A model generated the notes under the pieces. That model was not told the DNA's origin. It was given only the letters and a program-made list of their open reading frames with translations, and ran no database searches. This document shows positions 8,839 through 17,949 of a stretch of 64,000 nucleotides of DNA, piece by piece. Numbering within the stretch: position 1 is the stretch's first letter; each line of letters starts with the position of its first letter. The translations under genes were made by a program, and so were the position numbers. This DNA is from Acetobacteraceae bacterium (lineage in GTDB: Bacteria > Pseudomonadota > Alphaproteobacteria > Acetobacterales > Acetobacteraceae), in contig JAKFUL010000019.1 in the NCBI GenBank assembly GCA_021732665.1, forward strand, positions 1 to 64,000. The letters run 5' to 3'.

Positions 8839-9954
8839 CTATCGCGGCAGCTGGCTCATCAGGCGGAACCGCTGTGCCCGCTTGCCGGTGTCCACCTCGG
8901 TGGTGAAGACATTGCCGCGGCTGTCCACCGCCATGTTGTGCACCCAGTGGAATTCGCCGGCATTGCGGCCGGAGCGGCCGAAACGGCCGATGATCTCCCC
9001 GGCCTGCCGCGCCAGCAGCCACACCGTGTTGTTGCTGCCATCCGCCGTCAGCATCACGGATTGCGCGGCATCGGGCAGGAAATCGATATCCCAGACCGAG
9101 CCGCTGCCCAGCGTGTTGGGCGCGATGATGATCTCGCGCACGAAGCTCCCGTCGCGCCGGAACACCTGGATGCGGTCATTGCCGCGGTCGCAGACATAGA
9201 CCAGGCCGTCGCGCGCCAGGCGCACGCAATGCACGGGGTTGGCGAAGAGCGGCGAGGGCGCCTGTCCGGGCTGATAGGCCGGCAGGGGCGCATCGGCCGG
9301 CGGCGGCCGGCCATAGGCGCCCCAATGCCGGATATAGGCGCCGGTGGTGGCGTTGAAGACGATGACGCGCCGGTTGAGGTAGCCATCGGCGACGAAGGCC
9401 TCGTTGGTGGCGGTGTCCACCTCGACATCGGCGGGCCGGCCGAGCCTGGTCTGGTCATTGCTGCCCGCGGTCTGGCCGGTGACGCCGATCTGCATGATGA
9501 AGCGCCCGTCGCGGCTGAATTTCAGCAGCACGTGGTCGTTCGCGCCATTGCCGCCGATCCACACATTGTCCTCGGCATCGACATAAATGCCGTGCTCATT
9601 GGCCGGCCAGGAGGGGTGGTGGCCGGGGCCGCCCCAGGCCTGCACCAGATTGCCATCGGGGTCGAACTCGATCACCGCCGGCGCGGGGATGCAGCATTCG
9701 GAACGCGGCGGGGTGAGGGTGGCGCCGCGCTCATCCTCGGTCATGGTGCGGGCGCGATGGAGGACCCAGACATGGTCGCGGCGGTCCACCGCCACCCCCG
9801 CGGCCTGGCCGATGCGCCAATTGTTGGGCAGCGGCTTGGGCCAGAAGGGGTCGACCTGATAGACCGGCGCGGTGACGGCGGGCGCCGGCTGCGCCATGGC
9901 CACAAGCGGGGAGACAAGCCACGCCGCCGCCAAAGCGATGATGATGCGCATCAT
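8839..9954 (-). CDS. Secreted NHL/SMP-30-like beta-propeller protein
   Basis: A signal peptide (MMRIIIALAAAWLVSPLVAMAQ) leads into about 350 residues of NHL-type beta-propeller repeats. Repeat signatures include GVAVDRRDHVWVLHR, VIEFDPDGNLVQAWGG, GIYVDAEDNVWIGG, LLKFSRDGRFIMQIG, VYVCDRGNDRIQVFRRDGSFVREI and MAVDSRGNVFTTEV. It resembles peptidyl-alpha-hydroxyglycine lyase-like and 6-bladed propeller proteins of the periplasm; an enzymatic role is unproven. The start at 9954 follows GGAG by 10 nt. An in-frame ATG at 9972 would add six residues before the signal peptide and has no well-placed ribosome site. Confidence 0.82.
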   Translation of the reverse strand: MMRIIIALAAAWLVSPLVAMAQPAPAVTAPVYQVDPFWPKPLPNNWRIGQAAGVAVDRRDHVWVLHRARTMTEDERGATLTPPRSECCIPAPAVIEFDPDGNLVQAWGGPGHHPSWPANEHGIYVDAEDNVWIGGNGANDHVLLKFSRDGRFIMQIGVTGQTAGSNDQTRLGRPADVEVDTATNEAFVADGYLNRRVIVFNATTGAYIRHWGAYGRPPPADAPLPAYQPGQAPSPLFANPVHCVRLARDGLVYVCDRGNDRIQVFRRDGSFVREIIIAPNTLGSGSVWDIDFLPDAAQSVMLTADGSNNTVWLLARQAGEIIGRFGRSGRNAGEFHWVHNMAVDSRGNVFTTEVDTGKRAQRFRLMSQLPR

Positions 9955-10111
9955 GGCCGAAATGCTCCGCATGGTTGTTCGCCGGGTTTCCTCGGCCCGA
10001 TGCTCCCGCTTTGTGCGTGGCGGCGTCAAGCAACAAACCCGCGGCTCTGCGGAGCGTTGACAATCCCGCGGCGATGATCGGGCATGCGCGGGGCCGCGAT
10101 GGTGGAGCGAG

Positions 10112-10771
10112 ATGGATCTGTACGGGGTATTCGGCGTCGGTGGCTTCGGCCGCGAGGTGATGCCGCTGGTGCGATGGCAGCTGCGCGGCGCGGATGCCCG
10201 GGCGGTGTTCATCGTCGACGGAGTGCAGGCGCCGGCCGAGGTCCACGGCCTGCCCGTGCTCACCCTGGCCGAATTCCTGGCCCAGCCCGAGGCGGCCAAA
10301 TATTTCACCGTGGCTGTCGGCGATGGCGCGGCGCGGCGAATGATCGCCGGCAAGCTGCTCTCCGGCGGGGCGCGCCCGTTCAGCGTCACAGCGCCCAGCC
10401 ATCGCGCCCTCGGCGGGAATGCCTGCGGCCCCGGCGCGATCTGGTGCGACCACAGCGTGGTCACCGCCGATGCGCGGATCGGCGCTTTCTTCCATGCCAA
10501 CCTCTTCGCCTATGTCGCGCATGATTGCGTCATCGGCGATTTCGTGACCTTTGCGCCCCGGGTCTCCTGCAATGGCTGGGTGACGGTGGAGGATGGTGTC
10601 ACGATCGGCACCGGCGCCTTGATCCGCAATGGCTCACAGTCGAAACGGCTGGTGATCGGCCGCGATGCCGTCATCGGCATGGGTGCGGTGGTGACGAAAA
10701 GCGTGCCCGCCGGTGTCACGGTGGTGGGCAACCCGGCCCGTGTCTTGCAGCGGGTGGAGACGATGCCATAG
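10112..10771 (+). CDS. NeuD-type sugar O-acyltransferase (left-handed beta-helix)
   Basis: The 219-residue protein starts with a PglD/NeuD-like nucleotide-sugar-binding domain (GVFGVGGFGREVMPLVRW). It continues into hexapeptide repeats that form a left-handed beta-helix, with the catalytic-type His in AYVAHDCVIGDFVTFAPRVSCNGWVTVEDGVTIGTGA, ending at GAVVTKSVPAGVTVVGNPARVL. It would transfer an acetyl or similar acyl group from acyl-CoA to an amino sugar for LPS or capsule. It heads a plus-strand trio with a glycosyltransferase and a sugar aminotransferase. Confidence 0.88.
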   Translation: MDLYGVFGVGGFGREVMPLVRWQLRGADARAVFIVDGVQAPAEVHGLPVLTLAEFLAQPEAAKYFTVAVGDGAARRMIAGKLLSGGARPFSVTAPSHRALGGNACGPGAIWCDHSVVTADARIGAFFHANLFAYVAHDCVIGDFVTFAPRVSCNGWVTVEDGVTIGTGALIRNGSQSKRLVIGRDAVIGMGAVVTKSVPAGVTVVGNPARVLQRVETMP

Positions 10772-10826
10772 TTCGACTTTCATTATTGTTCATACGAAAC
10801 ATCTTGTCGTGACGAGGACTGCTGGA

Positions 10827-11660
10827 ATGGCGACGGACGATGGCCTCAATGCCGATGCGGCGGAGATGCCCCTGCTCATCACCGATGACCTGGAAGACCC
10901 CGCGGTGCTGGCGCAATGGGCGGAGCGTTTCGCCGCGGCGCGGCTGACCGCCGAATACCAGGCGGTCTTCGACAAGCCCGAGCCGCTGGTCAGCGTCTGC
11001 ATCACCACCGCCGACCGCGCCGATGTGCTGGCCGACAAGGCGCTGCGCTCGATGACCGAGCAGACCTATCGCCACCTCGACGTCATCATCGTGGGCGATG
11101 CCTGCGACGACCACACCGCCGAGACCGTGGCCGGCTTCCGCGATCCGCGCTTCCGCTTCGAGAATCTGGCCGAGCGCGGGCCCTATCCGCCGCCGGGCTA
11201 TAATCGCTGGCTGGTCGCCGGCACCAACCCTGCCAACCGGGCGCTGGAACTGGCGCGGGGCGATTTCGTCACCCATCTCGACGAGGACGACACCTTTCAC
11301 CCCGAGCGCATCGCGATCATGGTCGACGCCGTGCGGCGGGCGCGCGCGGATCTGGGCTATCACCCCTTCTGGTGGGAGCATGAGGATCGCAGCCTGGAGG
11401 TCTGGGGCGATGGCCGGTTCGAGATCGGCCAGACCGGAACCTCCATGGTGCTGTACCATCGCTGGCTGCGCCGGGTGCCCTGGAACCTGCATGCCTATGT
11501 GATGGGCGAGCCTGGTGACTGGAACCGGTTCAAGAAATTCAAGGCGATGGGCGTGAACCTCGCCCTGGTCGACCAGCCGCTGACCTGGCACTGGAAATAC
11601 CCCTTGCGCGGCGAATTCGAGGCCAAGCCGGGCGAGCGGTATCTGCCGGAGCCTTCGTGA
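10827..11660 (+). CDS. Family 2 glycosyltransferase (GT-A fold)
   Basis: This 277-residue protein has the GT2 core: PLVSVCITTADRADVLADKALRSM, then HLDVIIVGDACDDHTAE and the metal-binding acidic motif LDEDDTFHPERIAIM. It would add a sugar to a surface polysaccharide precursor at the cytoplasmic face. The ATG at 10827 was chosen for GAGG about 9 nt upstream; a longer frame overlaps the acyltransferase. The 55-bp gap before it is unusually AT-rich for this window and may carry a promoter. Its TGA overlaps the GTG of the next gene. Confidence 0.85.
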   Translation: MATDDGLNADAAEMPLLITDDLEDPAVLAQWAERFAAARLTAEYQAVFDKPEPLVSVCITTADRADVLADKALRSMTEQTYRHLDVIIVGDACDDHTAETVAGFRDPRFRFENLAERGPYPPPGYNRWLVAGTNPANRALELARGDFVTHLDEDDTFHPERIAIMVDAVRRARADLGYHPFWWEHEDRSLEVWGDGRFEIGQTGTSMVLYHRWLRRVPWNLHAYVMGEPGDWNRFKKFKAMGVNLALVDQPLTWHWKYPLRGEFEAKPGERYLPEPS

Positions 11661-12793
11661 CGCCGCCCATCCCCTTCCTGCGGCCCAACCCGCCCAGGCT
11701 GAGCGATGCGCTGGACCAGTTGCGGGCGCTGGAGGATTCCGGCGTGTTCAGCAATTTCGGCCCGGTGAACACGAATTTCGAGCGAAGGATCGTCGAGACC
11801 TGCTTCGGCGGCGTCGGCGCCGCGCTGACGGTGTGCAACGCCACCATCGGCCTCATGCTGGCGATCCGCGCCTGCATGCGGGAGGGCCCGGGGCGGCGCT
11901 ACGCGCTGATGCCTTCCTTCACCTTCGCCGCCACCGCCCATGCCGCGATCTGGGCCGGGCTGGAGCCGCTGTTCTGCGACATCGACCCGCAGACCTGGCT
12001 GCCCTGCGCCGCCTCCGAGGATGAGCTGATCCGCCGCCATCGCGACGGGATCGCGGTGATCGTCCCCTACGCCACCTTCGGCGCGGTGCTCGACCTCGAC
12101 CGCTACCGCGCCCTGGCTGAGGCGGGCCTGCCGGTCGTGGTCGATGCCGCGGCGTCGCTCGGCACCGTCACGCGCGACGGCCAGGGCTTCGGCGCCGGCT
12201 GCCCACTGCCCGTCATCTTCTCCATGCACGTGACCAAGACCTTCGCCGCCACCGAGGGCGGGCTGATCTACTCCGCCGACCCCGCGCTGATCGAGCGGCT
12301 GCGGGTGATGTCGAATTTCGGCTTCGGCGAGCCGCGCTCGGCCACCATGCCCGGGCTGAACGGCAAGCTGAGCGAGATCGGCGCGTTGTACGCCTTGCTC
12401 AAGCTCGACGGGCTGGAGGCGGTGGTGGCGCGCCGTGCGGCGCTGCATGCGGAATACATCCGGCAATGCCCGGGGCTCGATTTCCAACACCCCACCGCGG
12501 CCCGGCAGGCGCATCAATTCGTCCCCGCGCTGTTCCGCCCCGGCGATGGCGAGCGGGCCGGGGAGGTGCGGGCGGCGATGCGCGCGGCTGGGATCGGCGT
12601 CGCCAATTATTTCATGCCGCATCTGGCCGAGCAGCCCTATTTCGCCGGCTTCGCGGCGCGGGCCGAGCTGCCGGTCACGCGGGATGTGTCGCGGCGCTGC
12701 CTGTCGCTGCCGCTTTTCGACGGGATGAGCGAGGCGGAGCTGGGCCGGGTCTGCGAGATGCTGGACAGCGCCCTGCGGCATCACCGGGGCTGA
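11657..12793 (+). CDS. DegT/DnrJ/EryC1/StrS sugar aminotransferase
   Basis: The 378-residue protein is a PLP fold-I sugar aminotransferase. Evidence is the N-terminal IPFLRPNPPRLSDAL, the VVDAAASLGT cofactor Asp motif and the PLP lysine in SMHVTKTFAATEGGL, with ANYFMPHL further on. It would convert a keto-sugar nucleotide to the amino sugar that the upstream NeuD-like enzyme could acylate. The GTG start overlaps the preceding stop by 4 bp (GTGA), so the two are translationally coupled. Its 3' end overlaps the convergent flavin monooxygenase by 13 bp. Confidence 0.88.
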   Translation: MTPPIPFLRPNPPRLSDALDQLRALEDSGVFSNFGPVNTNFERRIVETCFGGVGAALTVCNATIGLMLAIRACMREGPGRRYALMPSFTFAATAHAAIWAGLEPLFCDIDPQTWLPCAASEDELIRRHRDGIAVIVPYATFGAVLDLDRYRALAEAGLPVVVDAAASLGTVTRDGQGFGAGCPLPVIFSMHVTKTFAATEGGLIYSADPALIERLRVMSNFGFGEPRSATMPGLNGKLSEIGALYALLKLDGLEAVVARRAALHAEYIRQCPGLDFQHPTAARQAHQFVPALFRPGDGERAGEVRAAMRAAGIGVANYFMPHLAEQPYFAGFAARAELPVTRDVSRRCLSLPLFDGMSEAELGRVCEMLDSALRHHRG

Positions 12794-14352
12794 GCCTGGC
12801 CTTCCAGGCAGGCGCGGTGCAGCGCCCCCACCACCCCCGGCCCCATGGGGGCGATGGCGGCGACATGGTCGTCGGGGCGGATGAGCAGTACCGTTCCTTC
12901 CTCGACGCCGAGCATGGCGCGGGCCGCATCGCCGACATCAAGCAACGCGCGGTCGCGCAGCCCACTATCCAGCGGCGCGTCCCAGCGCGAGAGGATGGCA
13001 TGGCGCAGCCCGGGCGCATCCGGCGGCAGGCTGGGCCGCCGCCGCGCATCGGCCACATGCAGCGCGAGAAAACCATGGTCGAGCAACCGGTGCAGCCGCA
13101 CCGGCCGACCATCCGGCCCATGCAACAGCGCGTCGGGGATGCGGTCACCCACCCGGATAGGCTCGCGCCGGGTCTTGACCATGGACCAGCCGCCCTCGCC
13201 CGAGGGATCGAGCCGCACGCCCAGCAGGCAGCGGGTCATCACATTGCCCCAGTCATCGCCGGTCATCGCATCAGCGTCGCGCGCGTCTTCCTTGCCCATG
13301 GCGCGGCGCGCGGCCTCGGCCATCTCGGCCGAGCCATGGACGGCGATGGGGCGCTGCTCGCGCGCATAGCCATCGAGGAGCGAGTCCGGCGCCCAGCCGC
13401 GCTCCACCCAGGCCAGCCGCCAGGGCAGGGCATTGGCGTCCAGCACGCCGGTGTTCAGCCCCAGCGCCCACATCGGCGTGATGAGATGCGCGGCGTCACC
13501 CATCAGAAAGGCGCGGCCCTGCCGCCAATGCGCGGCGACACGGTGATGCACGGTGTAGGTCAGCCGTTGCAGCACTTCCATCCGATCGGTCTCGCCGACG
13601 AAATGCAGGATTTTGTCGCGCACGGCGTCGAGCGAAGGCTCCTCCACCCCGGCCGCCAGCGGGAAGAGAAAGCGCCAGCAATGCGGATGGCGGATGAGGA
13701 TCATCCACTCCTGCGCATCGGCGAAATAGGCGAGGTAGGGGTAGTCGCGCGGGTTCTTCACATCGAGGTCGAGATCGACATCGATCAGCATGTAGCGGGT
13801 GTCGAGCGAGAAGCCCTCGGTCTGCGCGCCGATCAGGCGGCGGATTGTGCTGCGGCCGCCATCGCAGCCGAGGATGTAGCGGCCGGCGATGGTTTGCGGG
13901 CCTTCGCGCGTGTCCACCTCCACCACGACATGGTCGGGGTGCTGGGTCAGGCCGGTCAAGCGGTGGTTGAGGCGCAGCGCGCCTGGGGCGGCTTCGTCCA
14001 GCGCCTGGGCCAGCAGCGGCTCCAGATGGTGCTGCGGCATGTTGATCATGAAGGGGTAGGCGGTGTCGTCGCGGATCACGCCGGTGCGCAGCGTGCGCAT
14101 GGACAGGCCGGAGGCGCGGTCGAGGTCGCCGACCTCCTCCACGCGGAGCGCCTGGGCCAGCACCCGGTCGGCGGTGCCGGTGCGGGCCAGGATCTCCAGC
14201 GTGCGGGTCAGGATGGTGCCGGCCTTGGTGTCGCGGGAGAGCTGCGCGTCCTCCTCCAGCACGATCACGGGCAGGCCGTGATGGCGCAGGTTGAGTGCCG
14301 TGATCAGCCCGACCGGGCCGGCACCGGCGACGATGATCGGCAGGTCACTCAT
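12781..14352 (-). CDS. FAD-dependent aromatic hydroxylase (PHBH/MhpA-type)
   Basis: The 523-residue protein is a class A flavoprotein monooxygenase. It has the dinucleotide fold GAGPVGLITALNL near residue 10, the CDGGRSTIRRLIG DG-motif near 170 and the GRAFLMGDAAHLITPMWALGLNTGV GD-motif near 285. A thioredoxin-like C-terminal region of about 130 residues is typical of 3-(3-hydroxyphenyl)propionate and phenol hydroxylase relatives. It would hydroxylate an aromatic or heteroaromatic ring using NAD(P)H and oxygen. It is the last gene of the eight-gene operon from 19790, overlapping the SDR by 8 bp. Confidence 0.9.
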   Translation of the reverse strand: MSDLPIIVAGAGPVGLITALNLRHHGLPVIVLEEDAQLSRDTKAGTILTRTLEILARTGTADRVLAQALRVEEVGDLDRASGLSMRTLRTGVIRDDTAYPFMINMPQHHLEPLLAQALDEAAPGALRLNHRLTGLTQHPDHVVVEVDTREGPQTIAGRYILGCDGGRSTIRRLIGAQTEGFSLDTRYMLIDVDLDLDVKNPRDYPYLAYFADAQEWMILIRHPHCWRFLFPLAAGVEEPSLDAVRDKILHFVGETDRMEVLQRLTYTVHHRVAAHWRQGRAFLMGDAAHLITPMWALGLNTGVLDANALPWRLAWVERGWAPDSLLDGYAREQRPIAVHGSAEMAEAARRAMGKEDARDADAMTGDDWGNVMTRCLLGVRLDPSGEGGWSMVKTRREPIRVGDRIPDALLHGPDGRPVRLHRLLDHGFLALHVADARRRPSLPPDAPGLRHAILSRWDAPLDSGLRDRALLDVGDAARAMLGVEEGTVLLIRPDDHVAAIAPMGPGVVGALHRACLEGQAQPR

Positions 14353-15070
14353 GCGCCGCGAAGGCGTAGTCGCGGCTGAGCAGCGAGGCGGTCATGGTTG
14401 CGGCGTCGCTGAGCAGGAACAGCAGCGGCCCCACGGCGTCCTCTGGCTGGCCCACGCCGGTGGTGCGCGCCCAATGGGCTGCGTCGGCGCCGGGGTTGGC
14501 GGCCTTGTATTGCCGGGTTTCCAGCACGCCGGGCGCGATGAGGTTGATCCGCACCCGATGCTGCGCCACCTCCTTGGCCGCGCTGCGCACGAAAGCCTGC
14601 AACCCGGCCTTGGACGCTGCATAGGCCGAGGCGCCGGGATAGCCGCTGGCCGCCAGGCCGGAGGTGAAGGCGATGACCGAGCCACGCCGGCGCGCGATCA
14701 TCCCCGGCGCCACCGCCTGCCAGCACCAGACGACGCCATCGAGATTGACCGCCATGACGCGGGACCAGTCCTCGGCCATCTCATGCGCGGGGATGCGCGG
14801 CTGGATGGCGGCGGCGCAGACCAGGCCGTCGATTTTCTGGTACCGCGCCTCGATGCCGGCCATGGTGGTGAGGACGGCGGCGCGGTTGGCCACGTCCAGG
14901 GGCAAGAACTCGATGCCGGCGGGCAGCGCCTCGCCCGCCTCGGCATCCGCATCGCAGACCACCACCGTGGCACCCGCCGCCCGTGCCGCCAGCGCCAGGG
15001 CCAGCCCTATGCCATTGGCACCGCCGGTGATGACGATGACATCATCGGTCGCATCGAACCGCGCGCGCAT
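14345..15070 (-). CDS. Short-chain dehydrogenase/reductase
   Basis: The start at 15070 overlaps the binding-protein stop by one base (TGATG). The 241-residue product has the SDR cofactor motif TGGANGIGLALAL, the CAAAIQP stretch replacing NNAG, the active-site Ser in AFTSGLAASG and the catalytic YAASKAG. An acidic residue after strand 2 (VVCDAD) suggests NAD rather than NADP. It would oxidise or reduce an alcohol or dihydrodiol intermediate made by the neighbouring hydroxylase. A much longer in-frame extension upstream is a shadow of the binding-protein gene and was rejected. Confidence 0.9.
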   Translation of the reverse strand: MRARFDATDDVIVITGGANGIGLALALAARAAGATVVVCDADAEAGEALPAGIEFLPLDVANRAAVLTTMAGIEARYQKIDGLVCAAAIQPRIPAHEMAEDWSRVMAVNLDGVVWCWQAVAPGMIARRRGSVIAFTSGLAASGYPGASAYAASKAGLQAFVRSAAKEVAQHRVRINLIAPGVLETRQYKAANPGADAAHWARTTGVGQPEDAVGPLLFLLSDAATMTASLLSRDYAFAAHE

Positions 15071-16074
15071 CAGCCCAGGATCGGCGTGCGGGGCAGGAAA
15101 TCCGTGCTCGCCACATCGGTGGCGGTGATCCGCCCGCCGGCCTCCGCCACCCGGGCCACAAAAGCCACGCTGCGGGCCATGGCCGCCATGTCGATCGAGC
15201 CCAGGCCCGCGGTGGCGGTTTGCGGTGTCGCGATCAGCCGCTTCACGATGTCGATCTCGGCCATCACCACCGGCTTGTCCAACCCGCGGTTCGTCCGCAG
15301 GAACAGGTCCGCCCCGGCGGAGGGGTCGGCGAAGCATGCCTGCCAGCCGCGCAGCGAGGCCTCGACGAAGCGTCTGACCAGGTCGCCATTGGCGGCCAGG
15401 AAATCCTCCTTCACCAGGATGCCGTTGGAGTAAAGCTCCAGGCCGTGATCGGCGAAGAAGAAGGTCGTGGCCGCCTCGTTCGACGCCGCGGCGGCGCGCC
15501 GGATACCCGGCTCGGCCATCAGGAACAAATCGATCGACGGCACGCGCCGGCTGACCAGCAGCGCCACCCTGGCCGAGGGGTCGATGTTCACAAAGCGCAG
15601 CGTGCGATGGTCGAGCCCGCGATCGAGCATGTAGGCCTCGAACACCTTGCTGGTCAGCGACCCCGCGCCGGTGCCGATGGTCAGCCCCACCATCTGCTCG
15701 GGGCGGGTGACATTGGCGCCGCTCTCCAGGCTGAACAGGCAATAGGGCGCCTTCTGGTAGATGACGGACACCATCTTCGTCGTCGCATTGGCATTCAGCC
15801 GCGCGGTGACCAACGCCGCCACATCGGAAAATCCGATCTGCGCCGAGCCCGCCTCCACCGCCTGCACCGCCTGTCCGGTGCCCTGGCCCGGCACGATGCG
15901 CAGGTTCATCCCGGCCTCGCGGTAGAAGCCGCGCTCCAGCGCCACGAACCAGCCGGCATGGCGGCCGAGGGCGGTGAAATCGAGGTTGAAGACGATGTCG
16001 CGCGGCGCCTGGGCCAAGGCCGGGGCAGCGAGGCCGGCTGCGAGTACGACGCGGCGGGGGATGGCGGGGGTCAT
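15070..16074 (-). CDS. ABC transporter substrate-binding protein, NMT1/THI5-SsuA type
   Basis: The start at 16074 follows AGGAG by 10 nt and opens a signal peptide (MTPAIPRRVVLAAGLAAPALAQ). The mature protein has the NMT1 hallmarks FNLDFTALGRHAGWFVALERGFYREAGMNL and GSAQIGFSDVAALV, the hinge GLTIGTGAGSLTSKVFEAYM and DHGLELYSNGILV. It would bind an aromatic, sulfonate or pyrimidine-like ligand in the periplasm. The matching ATPase and permease are probably those at 20938-22453, because both lie in the same GntR-linked locus and have the same family type. Confidence 0.88.
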   Translation of the reverse strand: MTPAIPRRVVLAAGLAAPALAQAPRDIVFNLDFTALGRHAGWFVALERGFYREAGMNLRIVPGQGTGQAVQAVEAGSAQIGFSDVAALVTARLNANATTKMVSVIYQKAPYCLFSLESGANVTRPEQMVGLTIGTGAGSLTSKVFEAYMLDRGLDHRTLRFVNIDPSARVALLVSRRVPSIDLFLMAEPGIRRAAAASNEAATTFFFADHGLELYSNGILVKEDFLAANGDLVRRFVEASLRGWQACFADPSAGADLFLRTNRGLDKPVVMAEIDIVKRLIATPQTATAGLGSIDMAAMARSVAFVARVAEAGGRITATDVASTDFLPRTPILG

Positions 16075-16099
16075 GCGGTCGGCGCTCCTGTGCTGGGGT

Positions 16100-17050
16100 T
16101 CATTCGGCACGAATGCCGGCGCGGGTGATGGTCTCGCGCCAGGCCTCGGTTTCGATGGGGATCAGGCGGGTGAGGCTGGCCGCGCCCTCGGCGGTGATGC
16201 TGACACCGGCGGCGGTGAGGCGCGAGATGGTGTCGGGCCGGGACAGCGCCGCCAGCACATCGCGCTCGATGCGCGGCAGCAGCGCGGGGGGCATGCCGGC
16301 CGGCCCCAGCAACGCGAACCAGGCCGAGCTGTCGAAGCCGGGCAGGCCGGATTGCGCCAGGCTGGGCAGCTCCGGCAGCGCCGCATCGCGCCCCAGCGTT
16401 GTCACCGCCAGGGCCCGCAGCCGTCCCTCGCGGATATGCGGCAGGGCGGAGGGCAGATTGTCGAACATCGCCTGCACCTGGCCGCCCAGAAGGTCGGTCA
16501 GCGCAGGCGCGCTGCCGCGATAGGGCGCGTGCAGCAGCGACACGCCGGCGGCCTGCGCAAAGCGTTCCCCGGTGACATGGCCGTTGGAGCCGATGCCCTG
16601 CGAGGCATAGGCGATGGCCCCGGGCCGGGCGCGGGCGAGGGCGATGAACTCGGCTACATTCGTGGCCGGCACGGCGGGGTTCACCACCAGCACATTCGCC
16701 ACCGTGCCCGTGCGGGTGATGGGTGTCAGGTCGCGCAGCGGCACGTAGGGCAGGTTGGGGTAGAGCACCGGATTGAGCGTCAGCGCCGAATTGGCCACGG
16801 CCAGCAGCGTGTGGCCATCGGCGGGCGCGCGGGTCACCGCCTGCACGCCCAGCGCGCCATTGGCGCCGGGCCGGTTCTCCACCACCACGGGGCGGGACCA
16901 GATCTCTGCCAGCGCCGCGGCCAGCGCGCGGGCGATGACATCGGAGGTGCCGCCGGCCTGGTAGGGCGAGACGATGGTCACCACGCGCGCCGGAAAATCC
17001 TGCGCCAGGGCCGCGCCCGGCAGCAGGGCCAGCAGCGCGCGGCGCCTCAT
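16100..17050 (-). CDS. Bug-family TctC-like receptor
   Basis: The ATG at 17050 opens a twin-arginine-like short signal (MRRRALLALLPGAALAQ). The 316-residue protein carries the Bug motifs VTIVSPYQAGGTSDVIARALA, VVVENRPGANGALG and AYASQGIGSNGHVTGERFAQAAG, then HAPYRGSAPALTDLLGGQVQAMFDNLPSALPHIREGRLRALAV. It overlaps the amidohydrolase stop by 4 bp (ATGA). The presence of both this receptor and an NMT1 receptor in one operon suggests two uptake routes or two related ligands for the same pathway. Confidence 0.92.
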   Translation of the reverse strand: MRRRALLALLPGAALAQDFPARVVTIVSPYQAGGTSDVIARALAAALAEIWSRPVVVENRPGANGALGVQAVTRAPADGHTLLAVANSALTLNPVLYPNLPYVPLRDLTPITRTGTVANVLVVNPAVPATNVAEFIALARARPGAIAYASQGIGSNGHVTGERFAQAAGVSLLHAPYRGSAPALTDLLGGQVQAMFDNLPSALPHIREGRLRALAVTTLGRDAALPELPSLAQSGLPGFDSSAWFALLGPAGMPPALLPRIERDVLAALSRPDTISRLTAAGVSITAEGAASLTRLIPIETEAWRETITRAGIRAE

Positions 17051-17949
17051 GCCAGGATATCCCCACGCGCCATGACCCGGTCGCGCAGCGCCGAGGCCGG
17101 GAGTTGCCGGAACGGCTCCGGCAACCCCATGGGGAAGGGCCAGTCGGTGCCGAAGACGAGGTGGTCGGCGCCGAAAATCTCCGCCGCCAGGGCCAGCCCG
17201 GTGGGGTGATGCGCCATGATGTCGGCCCAGAGGCGGCGGGCAGCGATGAGCGGCGGCTCCAGCGCCAGATCCATCCCCGCCCGGCCGGCGTCGAAGCCAT
17301 GCTGCAGCCGCCCCGCGATCATCGGCAGGGTGCCGCCGGCATGGGCCAGGATGATGCGCAGCGTCGGGTGCCGCGCCAGCACCCCGCCCAGGATGAGATG
17401 GGCGCCGGCGATCCCCGTCTCCTGCGGATTGCCCAGCAGATTTTCCAGGTAGAAGGGGGCGAGGCGGGGATCGGGCGTCTCGGCCGGGTGCAGCAGCAGG
17501 GCGCAATCGGCCAGCGCGGTCCAGAGCGGTCCATAGGCGGCGTCCGAGAGCATGTGTGTGCCATCGCCCGCGGCCATGGCGAAGCGGCGCAGCCCCTGGG
17601 CGCGGCCCGCCTGGGCGATTTCCACCGCCAGAACAGGGTGCTCCACCGGCAGATGCGGCAGGGCGGTCAGTGCGGCGTGTTCGGCGCAGATGGCGGCGAG
17701 ACCGGCATTCACGGCACCCCACCATTCCCGCGCCTCGCCCTCCGACAGATGCTGCCGGTAGGTCGGCGGGGGCGCGGAGACCCAGGCGCTGGTCACCCCC
17801 TGGACTGCCATCCAGCCCAGCAGCGCCGCGGGCTGGAACAGCGCCGCCACGCCGATGCGATGGCCATCGATGGTCAGCCGCCCATCCCATTCCACCCCGG
17901 CAAACCGCTCCAGCCCCGGCGGGATGAGATGGGCATGGGTGTCGAGCAT
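17047..17949 (-). CDS. Amidohydrolase-2 family metal enzyme (ACMSD-like)
   Basis: The 300-residue protein has the amidohydrolase-2 metal sites: DTHAHLIPPG at the N-terminus, LHPAE near 155, ILAHAGGTLP near 200 and the metal-ligand Asp in FGTDWPFPMG near 265. This family includes alpha-amino-beta-carboxymuconate-semialdehyde decarboxylase and related decarboxylases and hydrolases. The ATG at 17949 shares one base with the RidA stop. Together with RidA, a hydroxylase and cupins, it suggests breakdown of a nitrogen-bearing aromatic; the reaction itself is not proven. Confidence 0.85.
   Translation of the reverse strand: MLDTHAHLIPPGLERFAGVEWDGRLTIDGHRIGVAALFQPAALLGWMAVQGVTSAWVSAPPPTYRQHLSEGEAREWWGAVNAGLAAICAEHAALTALPHLPVEHPVLAVEIAQAGRAQGLRRFAMAAGDGTHMLSDAAYGPLWTALADCALLLHPAETPDPRLAPFYLENLLGNPQETGIAGAHLILGGVLARHPTLRIILAHAGGTLPMIAGRLQHGFDAGRAGMDLALEPPLIAARRLWADIMAHHPTGLALAAEIFGADHLVFGTDWPFPMGLPEPFRQLPASALRDRVMARGDILA

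Noticed and set aside
10057..10085. TTGACA-like -35 box upstream of the acyltransferase gene
   Set aside because: No credible -10 box at 16-18 bp, and the downstream sequence is GC-rich.
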